Shown: positions 62,916 through 64,000 of the stretch, in pieces | Layout: every line of letters begins with the position of its first letter | How positions within the stretch are numbered: position 1 is the stretch's first letter | Assembly: GCA_905221605.1 (NCBI GenBank) | Contig: CAJNDS010002080.1 | Span: forward strand, 793,001 to 857,000 | Source: Symbiodinium natans | Lineage: Eukaryota; Sar; Dinophyceae; Suessiales; Symbiodiniaceae | Direction: 5' to 3' | Length of the DNA: 64,000 bases | Position numbers and translations under genes: made by a program | The notes under the pieces: generated by a model | Databases searched by the model: none | Told to the model about the DNA's origin: nothing | Seen by the model: the letters and a program-made list of their open reading frames with translations, nothing else

Positions 62916-63466
62916 CTCAGAGGGTTTAGGGTTTAGGGTTTAGGGTTTAGGGTTTAGGATTGCGGGTTGTGGGTTTGGGGTAGGGTTTTTATGGTTTAGA
63001 ACCGAGGGTAGGGTTGCTTCGGGGCTAAGGTTTGGGTCTAGCGATTTGGGGTTTAGGGTTTGAGGTAAAGTGGTCAGCTCCCTGAACCCTGAATGCTTTC
63101 AGGGTCTTACGTTTAAGGTAGGAGGTTAAGGGTTCAGGAAGCTGTAGATTGGTAAAGTGTTCAAGGATCTATACGGCTCATGGTGGTTTTGCAGAGGACT
63201 CAGGGATTGAAGGCTGAAAGCTCAATGTTAACGGGTTGACGGATGATTTGTAGGCTTGCGGAAATGAACCATGAAGCTCATGGGATTCTGTGCTTCATCA
63301 GGAACTGAGGGGATCAGCCTAAAGAAAACCGATATCCACAAAAGAGCTGAAACAGACACAGGGAAAATGAAAGCTTGGTCAAAAACAAAACCTGGGTGGA
63401 CTTCTCCAGGAAGCCCTAAACCCTAAACCCTAAGCCCTAAACCCCTAAAGCCCTAAGCCCCTAAAC

Positions 63467-63595
63467 CGCATGGATACAGCAACTGTGACTTCGCCAGGTC
63501 GTCCAGTGCATTCGCGTAGCAGGTCGCCAGACAGAAAAAATCGCTCGACAGCGCGATCTCAAGTGCACTCATGGAGCTGCAGTCGTGAACTCGTC
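63467..63595 (-). CDS. Predicted internal exon, unknown protein
   Basis: Acceptor CATGGTTGCAG, donor GTTTAGG. Reads SSMSALEIALSSDFFCLATC, then YANALDDLAKSQLLYPC. Helical, globular composition. Confidence 0.6.
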
Positions 63596-63745
63596 CTGCA
63601 ACCATGGCCTTCTGGAATATAGGGGTCGGAATAATTACCTATAGTATTCCCTTCTTCTGGTCCCCTTATAATTGCACTAGAATGACCCCCCAAAACCCTA
63701 TTCAAATTTTATTCAGGCCCCCAGATTATCTGGAGCAGGTCCTGC

Positions 63746-63884
63746 CTTGAAAAACGGCAGTTTTCTGCCATCGCGGCTGCATGCAGGGCCGTTTGCCCGT
63801 GCGTTCCCCCCGCCCTGGGGGCCCGCTCGCTCTCCATCAGCCTGGGCACTCTTCCTTCCACGCACGTGCAGCGCGACGCCTACC
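63746..63884 (-). CDS. Predicted internal exon, 46 codons
   Basis: Acceptor TTTGGTTCTCAAG inside an inverted-repeat intron, GC donor AAG|GCAGGACC. Reads VGVALHVRGRKSAQADGERA, Gly/Ala/Arg-rich middle, ending GRKLPFFK. Confidence 0.5.
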
Positions 63885-63885
63885 C

Positions 63886-63995
63886 TTGAGAACCAAATGA
63901 ACCCTAAAAGGGTTTATGGTTCATATACCCCAAGAAGGACTATAGCAGTGTAGGGTACATGGTCCCAATTTTAGGGTTCATTTGGTTCCCAAGGT
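63886..63995. mobile_element. Short intron with 25-bp terminal inverted repeats
   Basis: CTTGAGAACCAAATGAACCC, continuing TAAAA, at the left is inverted as TTTTAGGGTTCATTTGGTTC, continuing CCAAG, at the right. The element begins at the exon edge at 63884, so one of its termini supplies the acceptor. It looks like an introner of about 110 bp. Confidence 0.65.
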
Positions 63996-64000
63996 ATCAA

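Larger units (their letters stand above)
49994..63475. repeat. Interspersed telomere-type repeat field (right)
   Basis: Same repeat type as the left field. CCCTAAA blocks lie near 54718-54786, 56622-56770, 57961-58025, 60380-60486, 61018-61085, 61475-61545 and 62716-62797. TTTAGGG blocks lie near 50010-50095, 51605-51713, 51819-51898, 54899-54990, 55471-55558, 56911-57000, 58940-59110, 59688-59787, 60096-60225 and 60824-60890. Here they occupy introns of a recognised gene, so their position relative to splice sites can be read directly. Confidence 0.95.

Noticed and set aside
1-64000. Dinoflagellate spliced-leader sequence, tRNA, rRNA or snRNA genes
   Set aside because: I looked for the CCGTAGCCATTTTGGCTCAAG-type leader and for tRNA/rRNA cores by eye and saw none; a covariance-model scan would be needed to exclude degenerate copies.

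Overview
The window looks like nuclear DNA of a dinoflagellate (inference). The signs are TTTAGGG/CCCTAAA telomere-type repeats everywhere, very short exons in long repeat-filled introns, many GC-AG introns, co-directional genes, and a Ty1/copia element. I found no dinoflagellate spliced-leader sequence, rRNA, tRNA or CRISPR.

0.5-29 kb: almost every short non-repetitive island between telomere-type arrays reads as a minus-strand exon. Typically it has an AG acceptor on its right, a GT/GC/GA donor on its left, and an open, protein-like frame. I list about 45 such exons. I do not recognise the proteins, cannot fix the number of genes, and only a few neighbouring exons are phase-checked. Several small families of inverted-repeat elements (candidate introners) sit in these introns.

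29.7-35.8 kb: a tandem pair of 575-bp units with a minus-strand ORF, then purine/pyrimidine-rich duplicated DNA with a ~200-bp satellite carrying (TC)n tracts. 35.83-42.60 kb: a full-length minus-strand copia element (178/182-bp LTRs, 5-bp target duplication, PBS, gag-PR-IN and RT-RNase H ORFs) inserted in that satellite; its integrase region is deleted and frameshifted. 42.6-43.8 kb: the rest of the interrupted duplicate. 43.8-49.8 kb: AT-rich repeats, an ~88-bp tandem repeat, and a 3.6-kb array of ~174-bp units that reverses orientation near 48.3 kb. 50.2-51.2 kb: a 36-bp minisatellite between 199-bp direct repeats.

51.7-61.7 kb: a minus-strand formate-tetrahydrofolate ligase gene, recognised exon by exon. 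Its junctions are set by the conserved protein, so it proves that telomere-repeat blocks here are intron ends: on the coding strand introns tend to begin near TTTAGGG and end near CCCTAAA. Most of its junctions use GC donors. The C-terminal half was not found. 62.8-63.9 kb: exons of one or more upstream minus-strand genes.

The main novelty is the architecture: introns whose two ends carry inverted telomere-type repeats, mixed with other inverted-repeat intron families.
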